In this document: piece by piece, positions 47,445 to 58,770 of the stretch
How positions within the stretch are numbered: the stretch's first letter is position 1
Layout: the number at the start of each line of letters is the position of its first letter
Source of the DNA: Tolypeutes matacus
Taxonomy: Eukaryota > Chordata > Mammalia > Cingulata > Chlamyphoridae
Assembly (NCBI GenBank): GCA_026826555.1
Contig: JAKSZT010054335.1
Coordinates: 6,888,108-6,952,107, forward strand
Length of the DNA stretch: 64,000 bases
Direction: 5' to 3'
Position numbers and translations under genes: made by a program
The notes under the pieces: generated by a model
What the model was told of the DNA's origin: nothing
The model's input: only the letters and a program-made list of their open reading frames with translations
Database searches by the model: none

Positions 47445-47993
47445 TGATTTAGATTGCCAGAGGGCTGCCAATGCAAAGTATCAGAAATGCGTTGGCTTTT
47501 ATAAAGGGTGTTTATTTGGTGGTAAAATCTTACAGTTCCAAGGCCATGCAAAGTCCCACTCAAGGCACCACAAGTCAGCTGCCGTGTGTGAAGCACGATG
47601 GCAGGCGATCTCTGCCTGGTCTCTCCCTCCCCTCCGAAAGCTCAGGGCAGCCAGGCTTGTCTCTCAAGGCGCCTCTTCTCTCAGGTGGGCTGTCCTGCTC
47701 TCTTCCCAGTCTCAGCTGTGAGCTATCAGGCAAATGGCTCATCTCTCCCCAGGGCCTCAGCTCCTCGAGCCTCTCCTTCCTATCACATGGCAGGATCAAA
47801 AATGGCAGAGCTCTCTTTTCCAATGTGTCTCTGTTTTTTATTGGACCCAGCAAGAGAGCAGAGACTCAACCCGAGTCACACGTCGCTGAGGTTAGTCCGA
47901 TTGAAGAAAGTTCTCACAGCCACAGGAGGGGACCGGCCCACAAACATAATCTTCTTCTTTGGGGGATTCATAAAATGACTTCAAACTGCCGCA
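47445..47993 (-). mobile_element. LTR of the lineage family, inserted in the transposase fossil
   Basis: Starts tgatttagattgccagaggg and ends tcaaactgccgca on the plus strand. It shares atgcgttggcttttataaag and aaaatcttacagttccaagg with the family members at 30.7 and 61.6 kb. No intact target duplication is visible. A 218-residue plus-strand frame (47471-48127) runs through it by chance and is not a gene. Confidence 0.85.
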
Positions 47994-48120
47994 CAGGTCT
48001 AAGTGGCTATCTCCTCCCACTGCAACAAAGCAAAACATCTCCAGTGCTTCTGCACATTTCGAGGAAACTGAAAAGTGGCAAAAACGTTTGCTATGAGAAA
48101 ACTTCAATATCACAGGTAAG
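47994..48120 (-). pseudogene. Decayed hAT-like transposase, upstream piece
   Basis: The minus-strand frame includes SKRFCHFSVSSKCAEAL, which fits the hAT block around the conserved tRW..r..al motif. It lies on the same strand and in the right order relative to the C-terminal portion across the LTR. The piece is too short to classify alone. Confidence 0.45.
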
Positions 48121-48436
48121 CAAATAACACCCCTTTTAAGAAATGTTGTATATAAGGCAAATAAGACAGAGTTAGGGGAACATTGTCTTATTTATGAAAA
48201 GAGGCATCATTTGAGAGTTGGTAAGAGCTGACAGAACCAGTTCTGAAGGGGAAGGGTTCATCACATCTGTCATCGAAATTTCCCTGTTGACATTTTAATT
48301 GCAACCTCTGGATCAAGGAATGAAACTTTATTCAATTTCCCAGAGCAATCAAGGGAAGAAGATGACAATGCCTGTTTGTGTGGTATGCCCAAGCTCATTC
48401 AGCAGCAGGTTTTTGTTTGGTTGGTTGGTTTTGTTT
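48121..48436. other. Unclassified DNA
   Basis: No recognisable gene or repeat. It may include more of the transposase fossil upstream, but no motif is readable. Confidence 0.4.
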
Positions 48437-48530
48437 TGTTTTGTTTTGTTTTAGGAGAAACCAGGGATTGAACCTGGGACCTCATATATGTGAAACAGGT
48501 GCTCAACCCCTGAGCTACATCCACTCCCTT
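48437..48530 (-). mobile_element. DAS-type SINE head, antisense
   Basis: Antisense tRNA-like head: agggattgaacctgggacct contains the antisense B-box, and tgagctacatccactccctt the antisense A-box and 5' end. A (ttttg)n antisense tail precedes it at 48412-48452. Confidence 0.85.
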
Positions 48531-48884
48531 CAGCAGCTACTTTTAGCTACACATTGTTATCTTGTTTAGAGATGAAAACCCACTTGATTGATTTAGAAAT
48601 ATTTGTGTCTCATCCCAGACTTGGGAGATTTAGTCTCCATCTGTGTTTTTACATCTCCACCATGCTCATTTCCAAATTCTTTCTAAAAACTGTATAGTAT
48701 GCTATGTTTTGATTTTTCACCTCCCTAATCCAATTAAATGTCATTAAAATAAAACAGTCGATTAGCCTTCTTTTTAGGTGAAGTCTGGGATATGCTGGCA
48801 ATTATATTGTAATTGTTTTAATTTTTATTATCTGAATTCTTAGAAAACATGGGCACACTGTTCATAATGTTAAAAATTAAGCTA
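48531..48884. other. Unclassified AT-rich DNA
   Basis: No gene or repeat recognised. Confidence 0.45.
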
Positions 48885-49855
48885 GACAGGACTTCCAGGA
48901 TGCCAGAGCAAAGGCCTCCAAAATCTACTCCTTAAAAGAGCAGTGAACACAGTGGCAAAGTTGTCGAAATCACCTTTTTCAGAATACTCTGCAAAGTAAC
49001 CAAAATCTTTCAGCAAAATATAGACTATTTACTCAAGAAAAAATAGTTTACTTCAGCACAGCTGCAGAACTTATAGCAATTTATCTTAACCTACACCCAT
49101 TCCCCGTTCCTCAATTCTGCAGTAGCCTTCAAACCCAGCAACCTCACAACCAAGGATGCTGTGGAAACCAACAGCTATGCAGCCACCAGAGGGGGCAGAC
49201 TGGGTTTGGGGCTCCTCAGAAAGCCCACCCAAGGGCATCATCACTATCTGACCTACTTCACAGATCCCTGGAAAAGTCCTATTTGTGGAATGTTGTCATT
49301 ATTTGATGCAACTCAGAGCTCACTCGGTGGGAAAATCCTGGTTCCCAGGGTGTTTGTCGTAACAATTAGTGCCAATTATTTAACATTACAGCTACTTAAG
49401 GCTATGATGCCAGTTGGAGCAAACAAGAGCCTAGTCAGAAATTAAAGATCTGGGGAAGATGTCCATAGAGGACCTTGAAATCTCCAGTCTTTCCTGGGGG
49501 CCTAGAAGGGTGTGTGCACATGCTGAACCATATTCATGCCAAGAAAAAGACCTAAGAATGTTCCAATATCTCCCCTTGGATGACTTTGAGGTCCTGCACA
49601 AATAGTAAGTAAAGGCTAAGACAGAATTTTTAACTGCCTGAGTGTTGGGAGAAATGACCTAACATACAGCAGTCCCTTAACAAAGGTCAGAAGATGTATT
49701 AGTTGAAGGCACTTAAGGAACTTGCTTGCCAATCATTAGCTGGCCACTAAGCTAATTGAGCAGAAACTTCAATGGCTGTACATTACAGCAAATACAGACT
49801 TTACAGGATTATTCCAGAAAAGTCACTAAACATGACCTGGTTTGTCTTAGATATG
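48885..49855 (+). mobile_element. Probable L1 5' region joined to an L1 3' end
   Basis: Text such as ggacttccaggatgccagag, gcaaaggcctccaaaatcta, gaaagcccacccaagggcat and gtctttcctgggggcctaga has the character of an old L1 5' leader. It runs without a break into L1 ORF2 3' sequence. The 94-residue frame at 49161-49445 has no domain. Confidence 0.4.
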
Positions 49856-50935
49856 ACACCAAAAAACACAAGTGACAAAAGAAAGAATAGAAAAATTAAA
49901 CGCCATCAAAGTTAAAATCTCTTGTGCTTCAAAGGACACTGTCAAGAAAATGGGAAAAATAGACAATTCACAGAAAGAGACAAAATATTTGCAAATAATA
50001 TATCTGATGAGGGTCCTGTATCCAAAATATATAAAGAATTCTTACTACTCTATAAGATACAAATCCCAATTTTAAAAAATGGGCAAAGGATCTGGATAGA
50101 CATTTCTCTGACAAAGATATACAAATGGCCAATAAGCATGTGAAAATATATTCAATACCATTAGCCATTAGGGAAATGTAAATCAAAGTCACAATGAGAT
50201 CCCACTTCACATCTACTAGATACCGATAATCAAAAAGTCCAAAATTAAGAAGTGTCAGCGGGGATGTGGAAAAACCAATACCCTTATTTGCGGCTGACAG
50301 GAATGTAAATGGTGCAGCTGCTTTGGGAAACAGTCTTGCATTTCCTTAAAAGGTTAAACATAGAGTTACCATATGAACCAGCAATTCTACACCTTGGTAA
50401 ACACCCAGGAAAAATTAAAACACACATCCACACATAAATTTGTACGTGAATAGCAGTGTTATTAGTAACATTATTTATAATAGTCAAAAAGTGGAAACAA
50501 CCCAGTTTTCCATCAAATGATGAATGGATAAATGAAATGTGGTATATCCATACAATAGAATGTTATTCAGCATAAAAAGGAGTGAAGTACTTGTACACAC
50601 TACAACAGTGGATGAACCTCGAAACCATTGTGCTAAGTGAAAGGAGCCGGTCACAAAAAAGACACATTATATGATTTCACGTCTATGAAGTGTCTGAAAT
50701 AGGCAATCTATAGAGAAAGAAAGGAGATTAGGGGTTGCCTAGGGCAGAGGAGATGGGGAGTGGCGCTCATGGTACCAAATTTCTTTTGAACTGATGAAAA
50801 TATTTCAACATTAAACTGTAGCGATGGCTGCCCAATTCTATGAATAAACCAAAAAACACTGGATTGTCCACTTTAAATGGAGGAATTCTTTGGTATGTGA
50901 ATTATGTCTCTATAAAGCTATTTTAAAAAGCTATC
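49856..50935 (+). mobile_element. L1 3' end (ORF2 C-terminus and 3' UTR)
   Basis: Begins with gacaccaaaaaacacaagtg and tcttgtgcttcaaaggacac. It then has the classic distal L1 series: aaatgggcaaaggatctgga, gatatacaaatggccaataa, ggaaatgtaaatcaaagtca, tatatccatacaatagaatg, ttattcagcataaaaagg and a 3' UTR ending attatgtctctataaagcta. Frames are broken. Confidence 0.9.
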
Positions 50936-51439
50936 TCTGTTTCATAAAAGGTCCAAGAGTTAATCCACAGGCAAATTAAAGACAAACTGTCATCAAGCAT
51001 GATGACAATGGACCAGGTTGCACTCGGAGTGGGCAACGATGCAGGATCCATTTTTGTGACCTGCAAACCGTGGTTGTCGACATCCGTGGTCAGGAGAAGA
51101 AACACAAGAGCAAGTAGAGAAAGATGCCTCCATTTGACGCTGGAAGCAATGTTGCCTTCAGCCCCTATTATTGGGACTGCCATGTGGGTTTTGTACTTTT
51201 CCTCTGACCTTGTGCATCCAAGGTCAAAATTAGGACTTTTTGCATCTTAGGGAGGGTTCTCAGCAATGACGCCAGGACGGTTCTGGGCAAGCCAGGATGG
51301 TTGGCCAGTCTACCTGTGGACAACTGAGGAGATGATGGGCTTTCTCTCTTTTCTGGGGTATGCTCTCTCTCAGGGCATCAAACTGGACTACTTGTCTTGC
51401 AGAATTTTTATTCTTAAGGTGATCCACCTTCTTTGTTGC
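50936..51439. other. Unclassified DNA
   Basis: No gene recognised. Frames on both strands at 50923-51250 have no domain. Confidence 0.45.
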
Positions 51440-52862
51440 TTTTACAATGATTTTTTTAGTGTCATCATTTATTGATTGTGTAACGTAAAGCTATTGATTT
51501 TATGTATTAGTTTTAAGCTACCTTACTGAATTCTCTTACTGTTCTGAAGAGTTCACTGCTCATTTTTCTGGGTTGTTCAAGTTTAAATCGTGTCATCAGG
51601 TAACGATGCTCTCCCCACCACCCATTATTTAAAGCTCCCATGTATAAACCTCTGTATTTGTAAAGAATAAAACTTCCAGTAAACTGTAACAGTGGACTCA
51701 GAAGGCATATCTTGCCACCAACTTTAATTGCAATACTGCTATTAAATATTTCTGTTAACCTTATCGTGACAAGGAGTATGGATGCATTAGTATTTTATCT
51801 GGAGATTTAATCAGGAATGGATATTGAATTTTTTCAAATGCCTTTTCCGAGTCCTTGAGATTAACATACAGTTTTTCTCCTTTGACCTATTAAAGGGGTG
51901 AACTGAGGATTTTGTGATATTTTTACCATCCCTGGCTTTGCTGAAATGGCTCTCCCTGGGCCACGGCTCATACTTCTGCTACATACGTCTCAGTTGTAGT
52001 TGCTAATTTTTATTTAGATTTTTCACATCAATTTCATATATGAGTTTTGGTGTCTTTCTTGGGCTCTGTCTGATTTGAGAGCTTGAGTTACTTTTGGTTT
52101 CCTGTGGACGCTGTTACCGCTCTCTGCTCTCAGTCACTTTAAGTGTTGGAATTCTCTGTTCCTTGAGATTTTGAAATTATTTACTGAGAAACCATTTGGG
52201 CCTGGTGATTAGGGATGTTGTGTTCTCAGTTTTTTCTCTGATTATCGGTCTGTTTAAAATTCCTATCTCTTTTAGGGTGAATTTTGGGAATTTTTATATT
52301 TTCTAAGACAGATAAGCATTTCATACCGATTTCAACATAATTTGTTCCTGGTTTGCCAAGCTTTCCCTGAAACGTCTTTTAATGTCCTCTCCATCTTTTA
52401 TTAATGCCCCTTACTAGTTTTTAATTATATTTATGCCTCACGTACTTTTGTCAAAGAAATGGCAGTCAGATTTTGTTTCCTCTTTCTCTGCTTTGTATGC
52501 ATTAATTTCTGCTTTTATCTTTATCCTGCTTTCTGCATGTTGCCCTTGATGTTTTTCCCTGACTTCTTGATCTGAATTCCCTTTTAAAAGTGTTCATTTG
52601 TTCTTTCAAACATACATGTTCAAGACTTTATTTCCCTGTGAAGTTGGGTCTGGCCATCTTCCATAAAGTTTGAAGTGCTATATTTTATTATTGCTAATTT
52701 CTAGAGTTTGTAATTTCAGCTTCAATTTCCTCATTGACCCAAAAAGTGTCTAAAGGAAAATTAAGGTTTTTTTTTTCCCCACTATTATATTATCTAACAG
52801 TTTGATTGCACTAATAAATATGATATTATTTTTTGGTGTATAGTGAATATCACTCACCACGC
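51440..52862 (-). mobile_element. Old L1 ORF2 reverse-transcriptase fragment, antisense
   Basis: The antisense of the RT block is readable at about 51830-51870 (ttcaaatgccttttccgagt corresponds to a diverged SEKAFEK). The block matching ccatttgggcctggtgatta follows at 52190-52212. Near 52720 lies the inter-domain block (tttcctcattgacccaaaaa). Order and spacing agree with the better-preserved copy at 19-25 kb. Confidence 0.75.
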
Positions 52863-52867
52863 TGATT

Positions 52868-53525
52868 GTATCAGTCAAGGTGCTGACAAGGAGCAGATGG
52901 CTCACTGAAAAGGCTTTAGTTACAAAATGGAATATAATGAGGAACCAAAGCACAGAGCTATAGGCTGGGTTAAGGGACTGGATAAAAGATGCCGCCCGGG
53001 AGCTGGAGGCCACGGAAAGCCGTTACTAGCCCTGGGTCTTAAGAGATAAGGGAAGCGGCTGTGGCTCAATCAGTGGGGCTCCCGTTTACCATATGGGAGG
53101 CCCCGGGTTCGGTTCCCGGGGCCTCCTGGTGAAGGCAAGCCCGCCCGCACGGCGTGGTTAGCTGACCCAGCGAGCACAAGCAGCAAGGGGGGGATAAATG
53201 AATAAATAAATAAAATCTTAAAAAAAAAAAAAAAAAAAAAAATACACCAAAAAAAAAAAAAAAGAGATAAGGGGAGGGAGAAATATCCCTGGAGCCTGTG
53301 AGAGCCCCAGTGGGGAGCCAAGGCTGTCTGATAGGAGCTCAGCCACTGCCAGTGAGTCATCGCCTCTCCCTCTCTCCTGCCCACCGGAAAGCTGGACACG
53401 ATCTGAAGGCGGAGGACCTGGAGCCCCAGGGATGGTGTCTGCATAGAGCAAGGTAGAGCAGGGTGGAGGAAAAATCTGGGAGCAAAAACGGGAAACAAGC
53501 AGGGCCTCAAGAAATATCATTTTAC
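52868..53525 (-). mobile_element. Possible LTR-like repeat carrying a SINE
   Basis: Starts tgtatcagtcaaggtgctga, a start typical of antisense old LTR-like repeats, and seems to resume after the SINE with gagcctgtgagagccccagt. Family and right end are uncertain. Confidence 0.35.
53041..53272 (+). mobile_element. Young DAS-type SINE
   Basis: The body from about 53052 is nearly identical to the SINE at 22.65 kb, with about three substitutions in 165 bases. It has the same A-box region, B-box region and aaataaataaaatctt tail, then two A-runs split by tacacc. Target duplication aagagataagg flanks it at 53041-53051 and 53262-53272. Confidence 0.95.
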
Positions 53526-53529
53526 TCCT

Positions 53530-54020
53530 ACTTAAAATGAGGAATAGATGTATTGATGCTCTTTGGTCTATTGATGTGCTGAATTCTGTTTATAGATTTC
53601 CTCATCTCAAAGCATCCCTGCATCCCTAAGAACCCGTAACCCTACTTGGCCATGATGTGTCTTCTTTTCAAACACCTTATTTAGAGTGCAGACCTCTCTA
53701 GTCACGCGTGAGACTGGCCTATAACTTTGCTTTTTGAATGGCAGTTGAGTATTGGAGCTGTGCTTGCTTTGTGAAATCAGTCAGAGGACCTTTCAAATGT
53801 TTCTGTTCTGGAATAATTTACACAACAAAAGAATTGTTGACTCCTTAAAATAAAAAAAAAGTTACTCATTCATGCTCCTACCAGGAACGGGTTCTTGGAC
53901 AACTTCTCTGAGTCTGCCATGGTTACTGGCCTCTACGGGCTTTCTGATTTTTGAGTCAATTTTGGTCATTGATAATGTCCTGAGAAATGGCCCATTTCAT
54001 GCAGATTCATTTCCTCCCAG
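53530..54020 (-). mobile_element. L1 reverse-transcriptase fragment, antisense
   Basis: Antisense RT text: attctgtttatagatttcct, catccctgcatccctaagaa, acttggccatgatgtgtctt, gtgagactggcctataactt and tggcctctacgggctttctg. It overlaps in ORF2 position with the preceding antisense fragment, so it is a separate insertion. Confidence 0.7.
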
Positions 54021-56039
54021 GAGGTCTTATCTCCAAAACGCGGGGGCTGTATGGCCCTCGGCAGACCCCAGGGTTGGGGTGGTCACAGCAGGGAGAGCCA
54101 TTCTCCTGGGGGAGAGGTCTCTTCCTCCCACCTCCTGCCGCTGGGACTGACCGGGCTCCTCTGCAGCTGCTGAGAAGCAGCTCCCCGTGGGGCTGGCCCA
54201 CGAGGCCGTGCTTGAGCCGAGCTCCAGGGCAAGTCGCCACGCAGTCCTGCAGTCTCGGCAGCTGCCCGCCCTGGGCGCCGGCCTCTGGGGACCGGCTGTG
54301 CTGGAGCCTCCTGCTTAGCCAAGTGGCCAGGACACGTGAGAGGAGCAGGTGAGCAGGGAGGGCAGGCGCCCGAGCGAGCCCCCCGCAGGCCACGACTGCC
54401 TCCCATCCCGTGCGACCCCCTGGCTCGGCCACTTTGGGCGCCATCGTGAGGAACCAGGGGGGCTTCAGTTACCCCATCTGTGAGATACGATGCTCTGAGG
54501 CCTTCTGGATGTAATAGGATTTAGGATTCTATTAGCACATGCCCCTGGGTTTGCCTTAGCACACCTGGGCTCTGTCCCTGTCGCTGTCTCTCTCGTAAGA
54601 AACGGAAGCTCCTGCATGAGTAACAGTCTCTGGGATCTGATTCGGGAGAGACCGAAAGGCCCTTCTCTTCCCCATACGTCTCCCCACCAAGCCTGCCTTG
54701 GACCCAAAGGCCTCCGCTCTGGGTCCAAGACGCCGACGGCCTGTCCCCGAGAAACGACCCTGTGAGTCCCGAGCAGCTGGCCAAGGTGTGAGGTGACAGG
54801 CGTCCTGGCGGGCAGGGGGAGGCCGGGGCTCGGATGCTCCTGGGGAAGGCAGCCTGGACAACGAGCACGGGCGGAGCGTCAGGAAGGGGGGCCGGCCGCC
54901 CCGGGCACATTGGGGGAGCACCGGCCTGAACTGCGAGGAGCACGGCTTCTCTCCCGGCTCCGCCACGGACCACTAAGTGCCAGCCCTCTGGGAACCTCCT
55001 TCCTCGTCTTCACGACAGGCGTGGCGACGTCTTCAGGGCTGAGAGGCGCATACGAGCAGTGCCTGGGGTGAGGGAGAATTCAATTCACCGGGAGTACGTC
55101 ATTACTGTAAGTATGATCAGTTTTGTCACTGTCCCCCTCTACAAGCCATTACGTCAAGCAGACGTTTGGGGCTCCTGCCAAGCCCTGTGCTCGTTGCAGC
55201 CCTGAAACAGCTTGCAGTCCAGTGGTGTAGACAGATTTGTACACGATGAAGTAGAATAGAAATGAACCAGAATGGGAACCAAACAGAGGTGCCCCAACAT
55301 ACCGCGGAAATGCCCAGGAAAGGAGGGGCTCGAGGGTGGGAGCAGGAAGTGGGTCAGGGAAGACCCTTGGAAGAGGCAGCTGTGAGCTGGGCCTGGGAAT
55401 CTGATTCGGTCGTTGAGTTCAACACCCTCAGTTTACAGTCAAGGACCCAGAAAGGGTCAAGCCTCTCCAGGCTTAACAGCCACGCTCCGACCGGGCATGG
55501 GCCGGCCAGGCACTGTGCAGACTAACTTCTTCAGCTTTTGGTAGCCATCCGAGGCGGGGAGCACGTAGCCTCGGTTATCACGTGAGCGGCCGTAGCTCGC
55601 CAAGGCCCTATGGCTTGCAGGGGGTAGATTAGAAGCCAGGCTGGCCTCTCAGAGCCACCACCGCGGCCTCCCAGGGGCAGAGCTGGAGCTTGGAGGCCCC
55701 AGCTCGAAGCCCTGGGCTTTCCCACTCATGCAGCCCCTCTTCAGAGAAGGCGAGGAGCCCTGGGTGAAAACCACGCAGACCTGAAAGGCTGTCCTTGTGG
55801 GCTGTCCTTGAGCCCTCAGGCGGGGAAGAAGCCGCACTTGGCCGCTGGAGGAGTCAGGGCTCCCCGGCACATTCCGGCACAGCATTCCTGCCGCACCCTG
55901 TCACCGGCTGAGCGCAGGCCACGGGGAGCGTGAGGACGGCAACGGCTGCCCCTCCTGCTCCTCACCCACTCCCAGCCCCGGCTCCGTTCAGAGCTTTGCA
56001 GCCTCGGACGTGGCCGTCGGCTCCAGCCGGCCTCCCTGC
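54021..56039. other. GC-rich single-copy DNA
   Basis: CpG-containing blocks lie at about 54150-54440 and 54780-55030. Overlapping frames of up to 150 residues (54521-54973 minus, 54007-54444 minus) are Pro/Arg/Gly-rich translations without a domain. A weak MIR trace may lie near 54960-55070. A CpG-rich promoter cannot be excluded, but no exon is visible. Confidence 0.45.
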
Positions 56040-56175
56040 TCTCCACCCTGATCCTCCAAACTTCTCCACGCCTCCGTCAGAGAGACTTTTCTAAAACCCA
56101 AACTTGCCATGCCAGGGCTCAGCCGAAAGCCTTCAATAATGGTCTCGCCAGCTCCCTTGAAGTCTGCCGTGGACT
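56040..56175 (+). mobile_element. L2 LINE fragment
   Basis: Order: cttttctaaaacccaaactt, gccatgccagggctcagccg, aaagccttcaataatggtct and ccgtggacttcctgc. It matches the L2 block with ctcaaaacccttcaatggct. Confidence 0.65.
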
Positions 56176-57115
56176 TCCTGCTTTAACTAAGAGACTGACT
56201 GAGCGTTCAATCAAACAAGACGTCCTCGAGCTAGCAGCAGGCACGGGGCTCCAGCTCAAACCTCGGGGCCAGGTGAGACTCTGGAGAGACTGAGGAGAAC
56301 ATGCCGAGACGCTTAGCATGACCCTTACTGAAAGCCGGTGGATTCCTGCCTGAGCCTGCCGGGGAATTAAAATCTTTGTAAAATATGGCTTGGCCTAGGC
56401 TTAGCAACAGCTGATTACTAACGATATTACTGCAAAAACACAGATTCAACTACGTTCCGAGCTCTTTGTTTGAAACTTCTCTGGCCTTTGGATTTTCCGA
56501 GACTCCGTGGATGCGCTGCCCTCTGGGATTCAGGGGTGGTGCCCCTTTTGGGAATGGCCTTAGCTGGCCCTGCCTACGCATGAGGGAAACCAACGATTTG
56601 ATCATGGAAAGATCTGAAGAAGTTCATGCCACAAGACGTGGGAATAGCAGCGTGGCTCCCGTTATTGCCTCTTCAAGAGCACAACGGAAAGGCTTGCTCG
56701 GAACTGAGTGGATGAGAATGATTGCGGCTCCCGGGACCGCCGGCCCCCGGGACCTGAGTCCACACTGCTTCGCTTTCAGCCTGCAACGTGGGTTCAATCA
56801 GCGGGCATCCCCGGAGGAGAGAGGGCGGCGGGTGGAGGCCTTCTCTTCCCTGACTTCTCCTCTAGCCTGGCTGTCTCACCCAAAGTCATTGCTCCTGTCA
56901 GACAGCCTTCCCCCCACAGCTCTCTCTGCCTCTGGTTCTGGAAAGCTCCCCTCCTCCTTTCCCCTCTAAGAGGAGTGACCGTACCCTGCTCTTTTTAACT
57001 GCAGGGTACAGCATCATTCCCTGTGGCTTCCTGGGCCTCTGCCCATGTCTGCTCCTAAAATTACCCCGTTCAACTGTGGCATCGCTTTTCGGGGAGGACC
57101 CCGACCCATACACTG
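56176..57115. other. Unclassified single-copy DNA
   Basis: No gene recognised. Two overlapping plus-strand frames (56466-56969 and 56708-56998) have no domain. Confidence 0.45.
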
Positions 57116-57117
57116 CC

Positions 57118-57290
57118 CCCATTAGGGGTGCCAGAACTAGCATATAAATAGTGCAGGATGCCCAGCCAAAATGGAATTCCAGATACGCAAGAATAATTTT
57201 TTAAAATAAGGCTGTACCAATACTTACAGTTTATCAGAAATTCAAATTTCACTGAGTGCTTATTTTAGCTGGAGCTCTCACCTTCGCCAT
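57118..57290. mobile_element. Palindromic MITE-like DNA transposon
   Basis: The left arm reads ggtgccagaactagcatata, then ggatgcccagccaaaatgga, then attccagata. The right arm reads tatcagaaattcaaatttca, then gcttattttagctggagctc. Reverse-complemented, the right arm lines up with the left arm over about 50 bases, so the element is an imperfect inverted repeat with a short centre. It resembles the MER53-type palindromes of mammals, although I cannot confirm the family. Confidence 0.55.
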
Positions 57291-58090
57291 CAAGTCGGAA
57301 AGTAGTGGGGAAACTCGGTGAGCATCAGCTGCTCCCTGAAACAGGTGAGGTTAGTGCAATCTCAGAGCATTACCGCCCATAGTGCAGGTACGGTCCTAAT
57401 TGCCAGTTTGTCTTCTAAGTTTGTCATCATCGGTGCGTGTGTGTGCATGAGAGTGTGCGTTTGTGCAGAGAGAGAGAAGGGAACTGTGCAAGGAAACGAG
57501 AGAGCAAGAAAACATCCCGGGAAATAAGGAAGGCTGGGGCTGGCTCGCCGGGGCCCTTAAATCCCGGGAGGACGGCCTGCGCTCTATGTAACGTCCCCAG
57601 ACTCTTGCACACGCAGTAAGAATTCTGGCCGCCCTCTGCATTGTCCAGATACTCTTACATGTCTTTCATGGTTGATTCTGATCAATTTGGACCTCCAAGA
57701 TTGTTCTGTCTGAAAAAAAAAATATTCTGAGATTTATATCAAAGGATAAAATTGCAGTCCTACAACTGCAAACCGCATTTGGATATTATTTCATGTTCAA
57801 TTTGTAGAACATATTCTCAATAATAAGATGAGATGAAAAGACTCAGTTTGAGTCTCATTTTCTTATTTGTTCTTACAGAGGAAAGAGAAAGAGAGAAAGA
57901 AAAGGAAGGAAGGAAGGAAGGAGAAAAATTAAGCAAATATAAGGAGTTTTGATGGATCAAATTAAGTGGGTTGTAAAAAATTTGGAAAGCTGTGGCACTG
58001 TAATCTATAATCTATAATGAAAAAATTTAAAAATTATATAATCACCAAAATAAGTTACTGTTTTCCATGGCCTCCGGCTATTAGAACTTC
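57291..58090. other. Unclassified DNA with simple sequence
   Basis: A GT/GA-rich stretch lies at 57433-57480. A cluster of gaaag, ggaa and gaagg units occurs at 57885-57928. No gene recognised. Confidence 0.5.
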
Positions 58091-58390
58091 CCTGGATGCC
58101 TTAGGAGCCGCCGCGGCTCTGGGAGAGCCTCCGAGCCCTCTTCCTGGATTTCAGAAGGAAAAATGAACCACGAGCCTATAAAGTGTGTGCCGAAGCCTTT
58201 GTGCCGCCCCCTCCTGGGTGCCTGGCAGGCAGAGGCCCGTGGGTGGGGGAGCAAGGGCGGCGAGCGTCTCGGGGGCAGCGATCATCATCTCTGCGCCTTC
58301 TGCGGTGGGTCTGAAGAGAAAACCGTTCTTCCGCCTTCCCTGGCCTCCGAGACTTGGCAAAAGGGTTTCCCAGGAGCTGCGGGACGTCTT

Positions 58391-58770
58391 CCAGGCCGGG
58401 ACAGCTCGGGGGGCGGCCTCCCTCCAGGCCGGGACAGCTCGGGGGGCGGCCTCCTCCAGGCCGGGACAGCTCGGGGGGCGGCCTCCTCCAGGCCGGGACA
58501 GCTCGGGGGGCCGCCTCCTCCAGGCCGGGACAGCTCAGGGCGGCCTCCTCCAGGCCAGGACAGCTCAGGGCGGCCTCCTCCAGGCCGGGACAGCTCGGGG
58601 GGCCGCCTCCTCCAGGCCGGGACAGCTCAGGGGCCGCCTCCCTCCAGGCCGGGACAGCTCAGGGGCCGCCTCCCTCCAGGCCGGGACAGCTCGGGGGGGC
58701 GGCCTCCTCCAGGCCGGGACAGCTCGGGGGCGGCCTCCTCCAGGCCGGGACAGCTCGGGGGCCGCCTCCA
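58391..58770 (+). repeat. GC-rich minisatellite, 12 units of 30-33 bp
   Basis: Twelve head-to-tail units each start ccaggccgggacagctc (one has ccaggccagga). They end in a variable run of three to seven G followed by cggcctcct or ccgcctccct. Variants are interspersed: two 30-bp agggcgg units, two caggggccgcctccct units, and the rest with longer G runs. Because no unit has a stop, all three plus frames stay open (58163-58834, 58185-58910, 58354-59160), producing false repeat proteins. The G runs could form quadruplexes. Confidence 0.97.

Noticed and set aside
47471..48127. A 218-residue plus-strand frame
   Set aside because: It crosses an LTR boundary and runs antisense to the transposase fossil. 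No homology is recognisable.
54007..55071. A CpG-rich first exon or promoter
   Set aside because: CpG-rich blocks exist, but no exon with homology, splice donor context or consistent frame can be pointed to.
58391..58770. CRISPR-like regular repeat spacing
   Set aside because: Units are directly adjacent with no unique spacers, and the genome is mammalian. It is a minisatellite.
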